Shown one piece after another: positions 51,899 to 59,876 of a stretch of 64,000 nucleotides of DNA. Source of the DNA: DATARH01 sp963778385 (GTDB lineage Bacteria; Pseudomonadota; Alphaproteobacteria; ATCC43930; CGMCC-115725). The DNA lies in the NCBI GenBank assembly GCA_963778385.1, contig CAVZUA010000034.1, forward strand, positions 124,001 to 188,000, given 5' to 3'. The position numbers and the translations under genes are program-made. How positions within the stretch are numbered: position 1 is the stretch's first letter; every line of letters begins with the position of its first letter. The notes beneath the pieces are model-generated. The model was not told the DNA's origin and ran no database searches. It saw only the letters and a list, made by a program, of their open reading frames with translations.

Positions 51899-52224
51899 TT
51901 TCAGTACTCCGCGTCGAGAGAGGACAGATCAACCCGGAGCAATTCGCATGCCATAGTAAAAATGAACAAAAACTAGGCAATGACAGGATTTATACTTTTG
52001 ATTATTTAATCAGCATGATGATGATGCTAGCTCGATCACTGGAGCCGACAAAGACGGCGCCAGCCGACCCGGCGGCAGACACTGATAAGGCTGAAACATT
52101 CGATTTTCACCCTTCTCCCGGGCTTGACCCGGGGTCCATGAATAGCTTCAACCTGTTCATGGATGGCCGGACCAAGTCCGGCCAAGGCGACTGAGGCGTT
52201 ATCAGGTCTGGGCGAACGGTGCGG
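51899..52224. other. Intergenic stretch with AT-rich promoter region and repeat E1
   Basis: About 325 bases with no supported gene. 51950-52030 is AT-rich (for example TTTATACTTTTGATTATTTAA) and probably holds the promoter of the NCS1 gene. The rest carries repeat E1 (52110-52192). The last 30 bases lead into the acuI-like stop. Confidence 0.6.
52110..52192. repeat. Palindromic repeat family E, copy 1
   Basis: CCCGGGCTTGACCCGGGG, a central CCATGAATAG / GTTCATGG pair, and GGCCGGACCAAGTCCGGCC. Same family at 53226 and 55613. Confidence 0.8.
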
Positions 52225-53211
52225 CTAGCGGTGAACGTCGATCACCGTGCGGCCGCGGATTTGCCCGCCGAGGATGCGCGGCGCGAGGCCGGCGACTTGC
52301 GACAGCGGGATTTCCTCGATCATGCGGTCGAGCCGGTCGAGCGGCAGGTCGCGCGTCAGGCGCCGCCACGCCTCGATCCGCGGCTCGCGCGGGCACATCA
52401 CCGAATCGATGCCGAGCAGGTTCACCCCGCGCAGCAGGAACGGGATCACCGTCGTCGGCAGGTCGCTGCCACCAGCCAGCCCGCAGGCGGCGACGCTCGC
52501 GCGGTACTTGAGCTGGGTGAGGATCGTGGCCAGCGTCGCGCTGCCGACGGCGTCGATCGCACCGTCCCAGCGCTCGCGGTCGAGCGGGCGCGTCGGCGGG
52601 GTGGCGAAGGCGGCGCGGTCGATCACCTCGGCGGCGCCTAGCCCTTCCAGATAGGATTTAAGCGTCGTGCGGCCGGTCGAGGCGACGACCTTGTAGCCGA
52701 GGTTCGACAGCAAGGCGATTGCCGTGCTGCCGACGCCGCCGGTCGAGCCGGTGACGAGAACCTCGCTGCCGAGCCCCAGCCCGTGCTTTTCGAGCGCGAT
52801 CACCGCGAGCATGGCGGTAAAGCCGGCAGTGCCGATCGCCATCGCCTGACGGGTCGTCAGCCCCGGCGGCAGGGGCACTAGATAATCGGCCTTGACCCTC
52901 GCCTTCTCGGCGTAGCCGCCCCATTGCCCCTCGCCGACCCGCCACCCCGTCAACACGACCTTATCGCCCGGCTTGAAGGCGATCGACTGCGAGGTTTCGA
53001 CCGTGCCGGCAAAATCGATCCCCGGCACATGCGGGTACGCACGCACCAGCCGCCCCTGCCCTTGCAGGATCATCCCGTCTTTGTAGTTGAGCGTCGAATA
53101 TTCGACGGCGACGGTCACCTCGCCTTCGGGCAGACGATCATCGTCCACGGTCTCGATCCGCGAGCTGACCTTGCCGCCCGCCTCGTGCAGGACCAATGCG
53201 CGGAAGGTCAC
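52225..53211 (-). CDS. acuI: YhdH/AcuI-type zinc-free quinone/acrylyl-CoA reductase
   Basis: A 328-residue MDR-superfamily reductase without the zinc ligands. TLNYKDGMILQGQGR, PGIDFAGTVE, and GSTGGVGSTAIALLSNLGYKVVAS (NADPH site, shown here in parts) are characteristic of YhdH/AcuI. AcuI reduces acrylyl-CoA to propionyl-CoA in 3-hydroxypropionate metabolism. Name based on family resemblance; other enoyl substrates are possible. It precedes the thiolase gene? No: it lies downstream of it on the same strand, 95 bases away, with repeat E2 between. Confidence 0.87.
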   Translation of the reverse strand: MTFRALVLHEAGGKVSSRIETVDDDRLPEGEVTVAVEYSTLNYKDGMILQGQGRLVRAYPHVPGIDFAGTVETSQSIAFKPGDKVVLTGWRVGEGQWGGYAEKARVKADYLVPLPPGLTTRQAMAIGTAGFTAMLAVIALEKHGLGLGSEVLVTGSTGGVGSTAIALLSNLGYKVVASTGRTTLKSYLEGLGAAEVIDRAAFATPPTRPLDRERWDGAIDAVGSATLATILTQLKYRASVAACGLAGGSDLPTTVIPFLLRGVNLLGIDSVMCPREPRIEAWRRLTRDLPLDRLDRMIEEIPLSQVAGLAPRILGGQIRGRTVIDVHR

Positions 53212-53225
53212 CGATCCTCTCCTTC

Positions 53226-53295
53226 GTCATTGCCGGGCTTGACCCGGCAATCTTGCGAACGGCACTGAGATACCCGGCTCAAGGCCGGGCATGAC
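53226..53295. repeat. Palindromic repeat family E, copy 2
   Basis: About 70 bases: GTCATTGCCGGGCTTGACCCGG at the left in two parts, and CCGGCTCAAGGCCGGGCATGAC at the right. Between the thiolase and acuI-like genes. Confidence 0.8.
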
Positions 53296-53305
53296 AAAAA
53301 AGGGC

Positions 53306-54475
53306 TCATGATCGCAGCGGTTCGAGGATGCTGACGAAATTGGCGACGGCCGCGCCGCCCATATTCATCACGCCGGCGAGGGAGGCGCCGGGGATCTGCA
53401 TGTCGGCCGCCTGCCCGGTCACCTGCATCGACGCGAGCACGTGCATCGATACGCCGGTCGCACCGACCGGATGGCCCTTCGCCTTGAGCCCGCCCGACGG
53501 ATTGATCGGCAGCTTGCCGTCCTTCTCGGTCCAGCCTTCGAGGATGGCGCGCGAGCCTTCGCCGGGCGCGGCGAGCCCCATCGCCTCGTATTCGATCAGC
53601 TCGGCGATCGTAAAGCAGTCGTGCGTCTCGACCAGATCGAGGTCGAGCAGTCCGAGCCGCGCGGCGGCGAGCGCCTTTTTCCAAGCCAGAACCGGCCCCT
53701 CGAAGGCCAGGATGTCGCGCCGCGACATCGGCAGGAAGTCGTTGACCTGCTCGGCGGCGCGGAACACCACCGCTTTCTTCATCGCCAGCGCCGTCGGCAT
53801 ATCGGCCAGCACGACCGCCGCCGCGCCATCCGACACCAGCGAGCAATCGGTCCGCTTCAACGGGCCAGCGACCAGCGGGTTCTTGTCGGAAATCGTGCGG
53901 CAGAACTCGTAGCCGAGGTCACGGCGCATCTGCGCCAGCGGGTTGGCGACGCCGTTTTTATGGTTCTTGGCGGCGATGCGGGCCAGCGCGTCCGACTGAT
54001 CGCCGTATTTCTGAAAATATTTCTGCGCGATCTGGCCGAAAATGCCGGCGAAGCCGCCCTCTATCTGGTCTTCCTCCTTGCGATAGGAGGCGCGGAGCAG
54101 CAAATCGTTGATCTCGACGCCGCTACGCTCGGTCATCTTCTCGACGCCGACGACGAGGATCAGCCGCCCTTTGCCCGCCGCGATCGTATTGAGCCCCATG
54201 TGGATCGCCGCGGAGCCGGTGGCGCAGGCGTTCTCGACCCGCGTCGCCGGCTTGAAGCGCAGCCCGGAATCGGCCTGGAACGCCAGCGACGCTGGGAATT
54301 CCTGCTTCACGAAGCCGCCATTCATCGTGCCGAGATAGACCGCGTCGATATCGGCGCCCGCGACGCCGGCATCGGCGAGTGCGCCCTGCGCGACCTCGAC
54401 GATCAGCGATTCCACGTCGCGGTCGTCGTGCCGCCCGAATTTGCTGTGCGCCCAGCCGACGATGCACCCGGTCAT
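53306..54475 (-). CDS. Thiolase-family acyltransferase, SCP2-thiolase-like
   Basis: A 389-residue thiolase. The acyl-accepting Cys84 is in ENACATGSAA, ETHDCFTIAELI is the SCP2-type HDCF motif, and NPSGGLKAKGHPVGATG holds the catalytic His. The usual C-terminal Cys-Gly pair of degradative thiolases is absent, as in SCP2-type enzymes. It would cleave or join a beta-ketoacyl-CoA. Divergent from pyrC and followed on its own strand by the acuI-like gene. Confidence 0.92.
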   Translation of the reverse strand: MTGCIVGWAHSKFGRHDDRDVESLIVEVAQGALADAGVAGADIDAVYLGTMNGGFVKQEFPASLAFQADSGLRFKPATRVENACATGSAAIHMGLNTIAAGKGRLILVVGVEKMTERSGVEINDLLLRASYRKEEDQIEGGFAGIFGQIAQKYFQKYGDQSDALARIAAKNHKNGVANPLAQMRRDLGYEFCRTISDKNPLVAGPLKRTDCSLVSDGAAAVVLADMPTALAMKKAVVFRAAEQVNDFLPMSRRDILAFEGPVLAWKKALAAARLGLLDLDLVETHDCFTIAELIEYEAMGLAAPGEGSRAILEGWTEKDGKLPINPSGGLKAKGHPVGATGVSMHVLASMQVTGQAADMQIPGASLAGVMNMGGAAVANFVSILEPLRS

Positions 54476-54563
54476 AGAAAGCCCTCCGTGTCGTGCCGCG
54501 CCGATCGTAGCAAGAGCCGATGCCGCGCTCTATCCTGATATGGCGATTCCCGGGGTCTTACAC

Positions 54564-55598
54564 ATGTCCGACACGATCACGATCCGCCGTCCCGACGATT
54601 GGCACGTGCATCTGCGCGACGGTGCAATGATGGCGGCGGTGTTGCCGCTGACGGCGCGCCAGTTCGCGCGGGCGATCGTGATGCCGAACCTGGTGCCGCC
54701 GGTGACGACGATCGCCGCCGCGATCGCCTATCGCCAGCGGATCACCGATGCGCTGCCGCCCGGAGCCCGGTTCACGCCGCTGATGACCGCCTATCTGACC
54801 GACGCGACCGATCCGGAGGAGATCGTGCGCGGGCATCGCCAAGGCGTCTTCACCGCCGTGAAACTCTACCCCGCCCACGCGACGACCAACTCGGCACACG
54901 GCGTCACCGACATGACGGGGGTGATGCCGGTGCTGGAGCGGATGGCGGAGATCGGCATGCCGCTGCTGGTGCACGGCGAGGCGACCGACCCGGCGGTCGA
55001 TGTGTTCGACCGCGAAGCCGTGTTCATTGACAAGACCCTCGACCCGTTGCGTAGACGCCTGCCGGAACTGCGGATCGTGCTCGAACACATCACCACCGAA
55101 GAGGCCGTGCATTACGTCGAGCAGGGCGGTCCCAATCTCGCGGCGACGATCACCGCGCATCATCTGATCATCAACCGCAACGCCATCTTCCAGGGCGGTA
55201 TCCGCCCGCATCTCTACTGTCTGCCGATCGCCAAGCGCGAGAAGCATCGCCTTGCGCTGCGCCGTGCCGCGACCTCGGGCTCTCGCCGTTTCTTCCTCGG
55301 CACCGACAGCGCGCCGCACGCGGTCCCGACCAAGGAGACCGCCTGCGGCTGCGCCGGCATCTTCACCGCGGCGACCGCGCTCGAACTTTACGCCGAGGTC
55401 TTCGACGAAGTGGGCGCGCTCGACCGCCTGGAAGCCTTCGCCTCGCTGAATGGGCCTGCATTCTATGATCTGCCGGTGAACGAAGAGCACGTGACGCTGC
55501 GCCGGGAGGAGTGTCCCGTCCCCGGTCATATCGGGACAGGCGACCTTGCCATTGCTCCCTTCCGCGCCGGCGAGCAATTACGGTGGCGCTTGGCGTGA
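54564..55598 (+). CDS. pyrC: Dihydroorotase, class II
   Basis: PyrC closes carbamoyl-aspartate to dihydroorotate in pyrimidine synthesis. I start at ATG 54564 (SDTITIRRPDDWHVHLRDG), giving 344 residues, normal for the homodimeric type; the frame is open 123 bases upstream without homology. The zinc ligands are in WHVHLRDG, the carboxylated Lys in AVKLYPAHATTNS, further His in LVHGE and EHITTEEA, and Asp in GTDSAPH. Complete and probably functional. Confidence 0.95.
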   Translation: MSDTITIRRPDDWHVHLRDGAMMAAVLPLTARQFARAIVMPNLVPPVTTIAAAIAYRQRITDALPPGARFTPLMTAYLTDATDPEEIVRGHRQGVFTAVKLYPAHATTNSAHGVTDMTGVMPVLERMAEIGMPLLVHGEATDPAVDVFDREAVFIDKTLDPLRRRLPELRIVLEHITTEEAVHYVEQGGPNLAATITAHHLIINRNAIFQGGIRPHLYCLPIAKREKHRLALRRAATSGSRRFFLGTDSAPHAVPTKETACGCAGIFTAATALELYAEVFDEVGALDRLEAFASLNGPAFYDLPVNEEHVTLRREECPVPGHIGTGDLAIAPFRAGEQLRWRLA

Positions 55599-55612
55599 GC
55601 TGATCAATTTCC

Positions 55613-55713
55613 GTCTTCATGGCCGGGTTTGACCCGGGCCATCCAGTGAACGGCCGTCACCGTTCGGATGCTTCAAAAGTCGGTTGGATGCCCGGAACAA
55701 GTCCGGGCATGAC
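55613..55713. repeat. Palindromic repeat family E, copy 3
   Basis: About 100 bases: GTCTTCATGGCCGGGTTTGA with CCCGGGCCATCCAG at the left and TGGATGCCCGGAACAAGTCC with GGGCATGAC at the right. It separates the convergent pyrC and glycosyltransferase genes, where it could stop transcription from both sides. Confidence 0.8.
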
Positions 55714-55749
55714 GAATAAGGGCCACACTCTTGCCTGAGGCCATTCTCG

Positions 55750-56895
55750 TCAGTAAGGCAGCGGTGTGTTCCTCGCCATGACCTCGCAAAAAATCGCCTC
55801 CAGCCGGCGCGATTGGGCGACCGCATCGAATTTTTCGAGAGCGACGCGGCGCGCCTCCGCGCCCATCTGCCGCGCGGTGTCAGGCTCATCGACGAGCCGG
55901 CGCAACACCGCGGTCAGCGCGGTCACATCCCCCGGCGGCACCAGCAGGCCGGTGAGGCCATCTTCCACCGCCTCGCCGATGCCGGCGTGGCGCGTACCGA
56001 TCACCGGAACACCGGCCTCCATTGCCTCCAGCACGACATTGGGCAGCCCCTCCGCGTCACCGCTTGCCGTTTCGTGGCTCGGCACGCAGACCGCGAGCGC
56101 CCCGCGCATGCGCCGCCGCAGCTCGTCGTTGGGCAGCCACCCGGTAAATTCGATGTTATTCAGCCCCGTCGCCGCGCGCCGCAGCTTGCCGGCGATCGAC
56201 CCGTCACCCACAAGCATCAACCGGATCGATCGGCCCTCCCCTTCGAGCTGCCGTATCGCCTCGATCAGCAGATCGATCCCCTTCTTCTCGACAAACCGCC
56301 CGGCAAACAGCAGATAGGGTTCGCCGAGGGCTCGCGGCATCTCGGGCTCCGCGGCCGTATCGATCTCGATCCCATAGCGGTGGACCAGCAGCTTATCGGG
56401 CGGGAAGCCGCGTGCCAGCAACCGATCGCGGATAAAGTCCGAGACACAGATGAACAGTGCCGCCTCGCGCTGCAACTGAGCCAGCCGCTGCTGATAGATC
56501 GTCGGCACGAGACCGCGACGGTAGTGTTTTTCCTTGGTCGCGTCGCCGCCATGGTAATGCACCACCAGCGGCAGTCCGAGCACACGGGCGATCGGCAGCG
56601 CCAGGGCGCCACCGCGGCCGAAATGCGCGTGCACCAGGCACGGCCGCAACGCCCGCAGGTCCGGGGTTTTGGGCAGCACGCCCAGGTGTTTGAAGAGGCC
56701 ACGCTCGACGATGCCCGCTATCCCTTCACGGGCGAGGAACAGCGGCTCGACGCCGAGCGCGTCGAGGCCGTCGCCACGATGGCGGCCGACCCAGACCGGC
56801 TGCAGCCGCTCGAACCCGATATAGAGCCGGCGAAGAAACTGCGCCTCTGAGCGCGGCACGATCCGGTCGCGATAGACGAGGATCGTATCGCTCAC
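55750..56895 (-). CDS. Glycosyltransferase family 4
   Basis: GTG 56895 overlaps the stop of the upstream gene (GTGA) and gives 381 residues. LVHAHFGRGGALALPIARVL and HYHGGDATK lie in the N-terminal domain. The C-terminal domain has LLFAGRFVEKKGIDLLIEAI, GWLPNDELRRRM and EGLPNVVLEAMEAGVPVIG, the nucleotide-sugar site with the E-x7-E motif. It probably adds a sugar to LPS core or another surface glycan. Last gene of a three-gene unit. Confidence 0.92.
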   Translation of the reverse strand: MSDTILVYRDRIVPRSEAQFLRRLYIGFERLQPVWVGRHRGDGLDALGVEPLFLAREGIAGIVERGLFKHLGVLPKTPDLRALRPCLVHAHFGRGGALALPIARVLGLPLVVHYHGGDATKEKHYRRGLVPTIYQQRLAQLQREAALFICVSDFIRDRLLARGFPPDKLLVHRYGIEIDTAAEPEMPRALGEPYLLFAGRFVEKKGIDLLIEAIRQLEGEGRSIRLMLVGDGSIAGKLRRAATGLNNIEFTGWLPNDELRRRMRGALAVCVPSHETASGDAEGLPNVVLEAMEAGVPVIGTRHAGIGEAVEDGLTGLLVPPGDVTALTAVLRRLVDEPDTARQMGAEARRVALEKFDAVAQSRRLEAIFCEVMARNTPLPY

Positions 56896-57920
56896 GGGAT
56901 CAGCGCTTCGAAACGCCGCGCGACTTCGTCCCAGCTGAGGCCACGCTGCTTGGCGAGGGCGCCTTGGTGCCAGCGCCGCCACAACGCGTCGTCGCGCAGC
57001 ACGGCGATGGCCGCTTCGACAAACGCATCGTCGCTGCCGGCGACGCGTCCGCTGACGCCATCAGCGACCCTCTCGCCGACTGAGCCCAGCGGCGTCACGA
57101 CCGCCGGCACACCCAGCGCCTGCGCCTCGGCCAGCGCCAGGCAAAAGGTTTCGCCCGAGTCGCCGCGGTAGAGCATCGCCCTCGCACCGGTCAGCACCTT
57201 GACCAATTCCTCGCGGCCGACCGGTCGGTGTCGATGGACGCCCGCGTCGCGCAGGGTGTCGGCCCGCGAGAGGACGGCGTTGATCTGTTCCGCATGTTTG
57301 CTTGCACCGCCGTAAACTTCGTTCCCTGCATAGATATGCAGCTCCGCCTCCGGGGCCTCGCGCCTGATCCGCCTGACCCACAGATCGAGCAGCCAGTCGA
57401 GCCCGCGCAGCGGGTTCGAAGTGAACACGGCACGTGGTGCCGGCGGCTCGCGTAGCTCGGCATGGCGAAACCGGTCGAGCACACCGTAGGGGATCACCAC
57501 CCGCCCGCCATCGAGAAGCCAGCCCGGTATCGTCGAGGCATGATACGCGCCCGTCGCGACCAGTAGCGGCCGGTACCAGGCGATCCGCAGCGACATACGC
57601 GGCTTGCGCAGATAGCGCGCCGGATTGTGCAGCCACAGCACCCGTCGCTGCGGGCGCGGCACCAGCCCGATCAGCCGATGGCCGCGATTGCCGATATAAA
57701 GGTCGCAGGACGACGGTGTCCCCGCGTCGATCGGCGCCCAGTTCACGCCGCGATGACGCATCGATGCCGCGCCGCGGCTGAAGGCCCGGACGTCGTGACC
57801 GCGCGCGGCCAGCGCCTCGGCGAGCGCGACAAAAGCCGTCTCGGCGCCGCCGAGCGGCCCCGCCTCGGCGGTTGCGCCGTCAAAGGCGATGCCGTCATCG
57901 GCCATCACCACGCTCGCCAT
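56892..57920 (-). CDS. Glycosyltransferase, GT-B fold
   Basis: ATG 57920, shortly after AAAGGAG, gives 342 residues; GTG 57923 is too close to the ribosome site. AEAGPLGGAETAFVALAEAL is the typical N-terminal glycine loop, RVLWLHNPARYLRKP follows, and GETFCLALAEAQALGVPAVV is the donor-site loop. It overlaps both neighbours by one to four bases. Donor and acceptor unknown; likely LPS or another envelope glycan. Confidence 0.88.
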   Translation of the reverse strand: MASVVMADDGIAFDGATAEAGPLGGAETAFVALAEALAARGHDVRAFSRGAASMRHRGVNWAPIDAGTPSSCDLYIGNRGHRLIGLVPRPQRRVLWLHNPARYLRKPRMSLRIAWYRPLLVATGAYHASTIPGWLLDGGRVVIPYGVLDRFRHAELREPPAPRAVFTSNPLRGLDWLLDLWVRRIRREAPEAELHIYAGNEVYGGASKHAEQINAVLSRADTLRDAGVHRHRPVGREELVKVLTGARAMLYRGDSGETFCLALAEAQALGVPAVVTPLGSVGERVADGVSGRVAGSDDAFVEAAIAVLRDDALWRRWHQGALAKQRGLSWDEVARRFEALIP

Positions 57921-58711
57921 CACTCCTTTTCCAACCGCGCCTTGAGATAGGACAGGATCGGGTACAAACCGGCGCAGAGCGCGATCAGAAAGCCGTACGG
58001 TCCCTCACGGTAGCCGCGACGCGCGACATAGCACTTCCAGAACCGGCTGAAGATGCGCCGCACATTCCGCCCGTAGCTGCCGATGTTGCCGCTCTCGCGC
58101 AAATCCTTGGCGCGCGCGCTGGTGTATCGGTCGAGCCGCGCCAGCATGTCGGAGATGTTGCGATCGACGTGATGGATGAGCCGCCCGTTGAACGTCGGTC
58201 CCTGCGAGCCGGACAATGTCACCTCGGGATGCACGCGTTCGTCGCCCCAACGTTTGGCGCCGTTGCGATACAAGCCGGCGAAAGCGCCCTTGCCGAACGA
58301 CGCACCCCAGCCGTAACGCACCAGCCGCTCTCCGATATAGTTGTCGACCGGGATCAGGTGCCAGGAGACGGTCGAATGCTCGGCGGTCCGGCAAATCTCC
58401 TCGGCCAGCGTGCGTGGGACGCGCTCGTCAGCATCGACTTCGAGTACCCAGGCACCGGTGCAGGCGTCGATGCCGGCGTGCCGGCGGGGCCCCTCGCGTT
58501 CCCAGCCGCCCTCGACGATCCGTGCCTGAAACAGCCGGGCAATGTCCTTCGACTTGTCGGTACAGCGGTCGAGCACGACGACGATCTCGTCGCAAAAGCC
58601 AAGCGCTTTGAGGCACTCCGCGAGCTGAGCCTCCTCGTTGTGCGCAACGACGACCGCGGAAATCAGCGGACGCCCGCCGCTCACGCGCCGCTCGCCGGCT
58701 GCGAGGCGCAC
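57920..58711 (-). CDS. Glycosyltransferase family 2, WaaE-like
   Basis: A 263-residue GT-A enzyme of the WaaE/KdtX group acting on LPS inner core. ISAVVVAHNEEAQLAECLKAL opens the fold, VEVDADERV-like LEVDADERVPRTLAEEI contains the DxD site, and YRNGAKRWGDERVHPEV is characteristic. The C-terminus (LIALCAGLYPILSYLKARL) is hydrophobic and may touch the membrane. Start GTG 58711 could be replaced by GTG 58684. First gene of the unit, divergent from ygfZ. Confidence 0.88.
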   Translation of the reverse strand: MRLAAGERRVSGGRPLISAVVVAHNEEAQLAECLKALGFCDEIVVVLDRCTDKSKDIARLFQARIVEGGWEREGPRRHAGIDACTGAWVLEVDADERVPRTLAEEICRTAEHSTVSWHLIPVDNYIGERLVRYGWGASFGKGAFAGLYRNGAKRWGDERVHPEVTLSGSQGPTFNGRLIHHVDRNISDMLARLDRYTSARAKDLRESGNIGSYGRNVRRIFSRFWKCYVARRGYREGPYGFLIALCAGLYPILSYLKARLEKE

Positions 58712-58849
58712 TTAGACGGCGCGGTGGCGAAAAATCTGTCCATATCAGGCGGCCTCGGGGCCTTATAACGCCGGCTCCCGCGCCTTGCCAAGCAACCGCC
58801 GGGCCTCTACCTCTAGCGAAGCCCGGAACCTTTGGCCGAGATATTGACG

Positions 58850-59728
58850 ATGAGCGATGGCCGGTTTGTCGTATTGGAAGGTCGCGCGGTGCTGGCGATC
58901 GCCGGTCCTGACCGGGTGAGTTTTCTGCAGGGGCTGGTCTCGAACGATGTCACGCGGGCGAGCAACGAGCGTGCGATCTACGCGGCGTTCCTCACGGCGC
59001 AAGGCAAATACCTGCACGACTTCATGCTGGTCGAGCGCGACGAGACGCTCTGGCTCGATGGCGAGGCCCCTCGCCTCGCCGATCTGAAGCGGCGCCTTTC
59101 GCTCTATCGCCTGCGCGCCAAGGTAACGCTGGACGAGCGGCCGGACCTGGCGGTCGCGGCGATACTTGACGGCCCGGCGCTGGGTCTCCCGGCCGAGCCC
59201 GGCGCCGCGCGGCTTCTCGACAAAGGTGTCGCCTTCACCGATCCGCGGCTTCCCGCGCTGGGTGCGCGGGCGATTCTGCCGCGCGATGATATCCGACCGA
59301 CGCTTTCAGCTGCGGGTCTGGATGAGGCTGAGTTCGCCGAATACGATCGGCGACGGCTGGCGCTCGGCATTCCGGACGGCAGTCGCGACCTGGTGCTCGA
59401 CAAGACCATCCTGCTCGAAGCCGGGTTCGACGAGCTCAACGGCGTCGACTGGAACAAGGGCTGCTATATCGGCCAGGAACTGACCGCCCGCACCAAATAC
59501 CGCGGTCTGATCAAGAAGCGGCTGTTTCCCGTCCGGATCGATGGCCCGGCCCCTGATTCGGGCGTGCTGATCATGCAAGACGGGCATGAGGCCGGCGAGA
59601 TGCGATCGAGCCGCGACGGCATGGGGTTGGCGGTGCTGCGCGTAGAGGCGCTCGGCAACGGCGAACTTACAGCTAGCGAGGCGGTGGTCGTGCCGTCGAC
59701 ACCCGACTGGATGCGACTGCCGGAGTAA
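58850..59728 (+). CDS. ygfZ: Folate-binding YgfZ/GcvT-like Fe-S repair protein
   Basis: I use ATG 58850 (SDGRFVVLEGRAVLAIAG); TTG 58832 is possible. The 292-residue product has the GcvT-like folate fold and the diagnostic K-G-C-Y-x-G-Q motif in NKGCYIGQELTARTKYRG. YgfZ helps assemble or repair [4Fe-4S] proteins such as radical-SAM enzymes; the window has one such enzyme, FbiC. Repeat B3 follows the stop. Confidence 0.93.
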   Translation: MSDGRFVVLEGRAVLAIAGPDRVSFLQGLVSNDVTRASNERAIYAAFLTAQGKYLHDFMLVERDETLWLDGEAPRLADLKRRLSLYRLRAKVTLDERPDLAVAAILDGPALGLPAEPGAARLLDKGVAFTDPRLPALGARAILPRDDIRPTLSAAGLDEAEFAEYDRRRLALGIPDGSRDLVLDKTILLEAGFDELNGVDWNKGCYIGQELTARTKYRGLIKKRLFPVRIDGPAPDSGVLIMQDGHEAGEMRSSRDGMGLAVLRVEALGNGELTASEAVVVPSTPDWMRLPE

Positions 59729-59731
59729 CCC

Positions 59732-59876
59732 TCATCCGACCATCGCTTCGCGATGGCCACCCTCTCCTTCTCCCGCGATGCAGGAGAGGGATTTGGTCCG
59801 GCTGTGGAAAGCCCCTCTCCCGCATCGCGGGAGAGGGTGGCTCCGGGCGCAGCCCGGAGACGGGTGAGGGCCGGGG
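59732..59876. repeat. Palindromic repeat, CTCTCCC family, long copy
   Basis: About 145 bases with hairpins CATCGC/GCGATG, CCCTCTCC/GGAGAGGG (twice) and CCGGGCGCAGCCCGG, ending GGGTGAGGGCC. Related to 7553-7663 and 6539-6560. It fills the whole gap between the convergent ygfZ and ppdK stops. Confidence 0.85.
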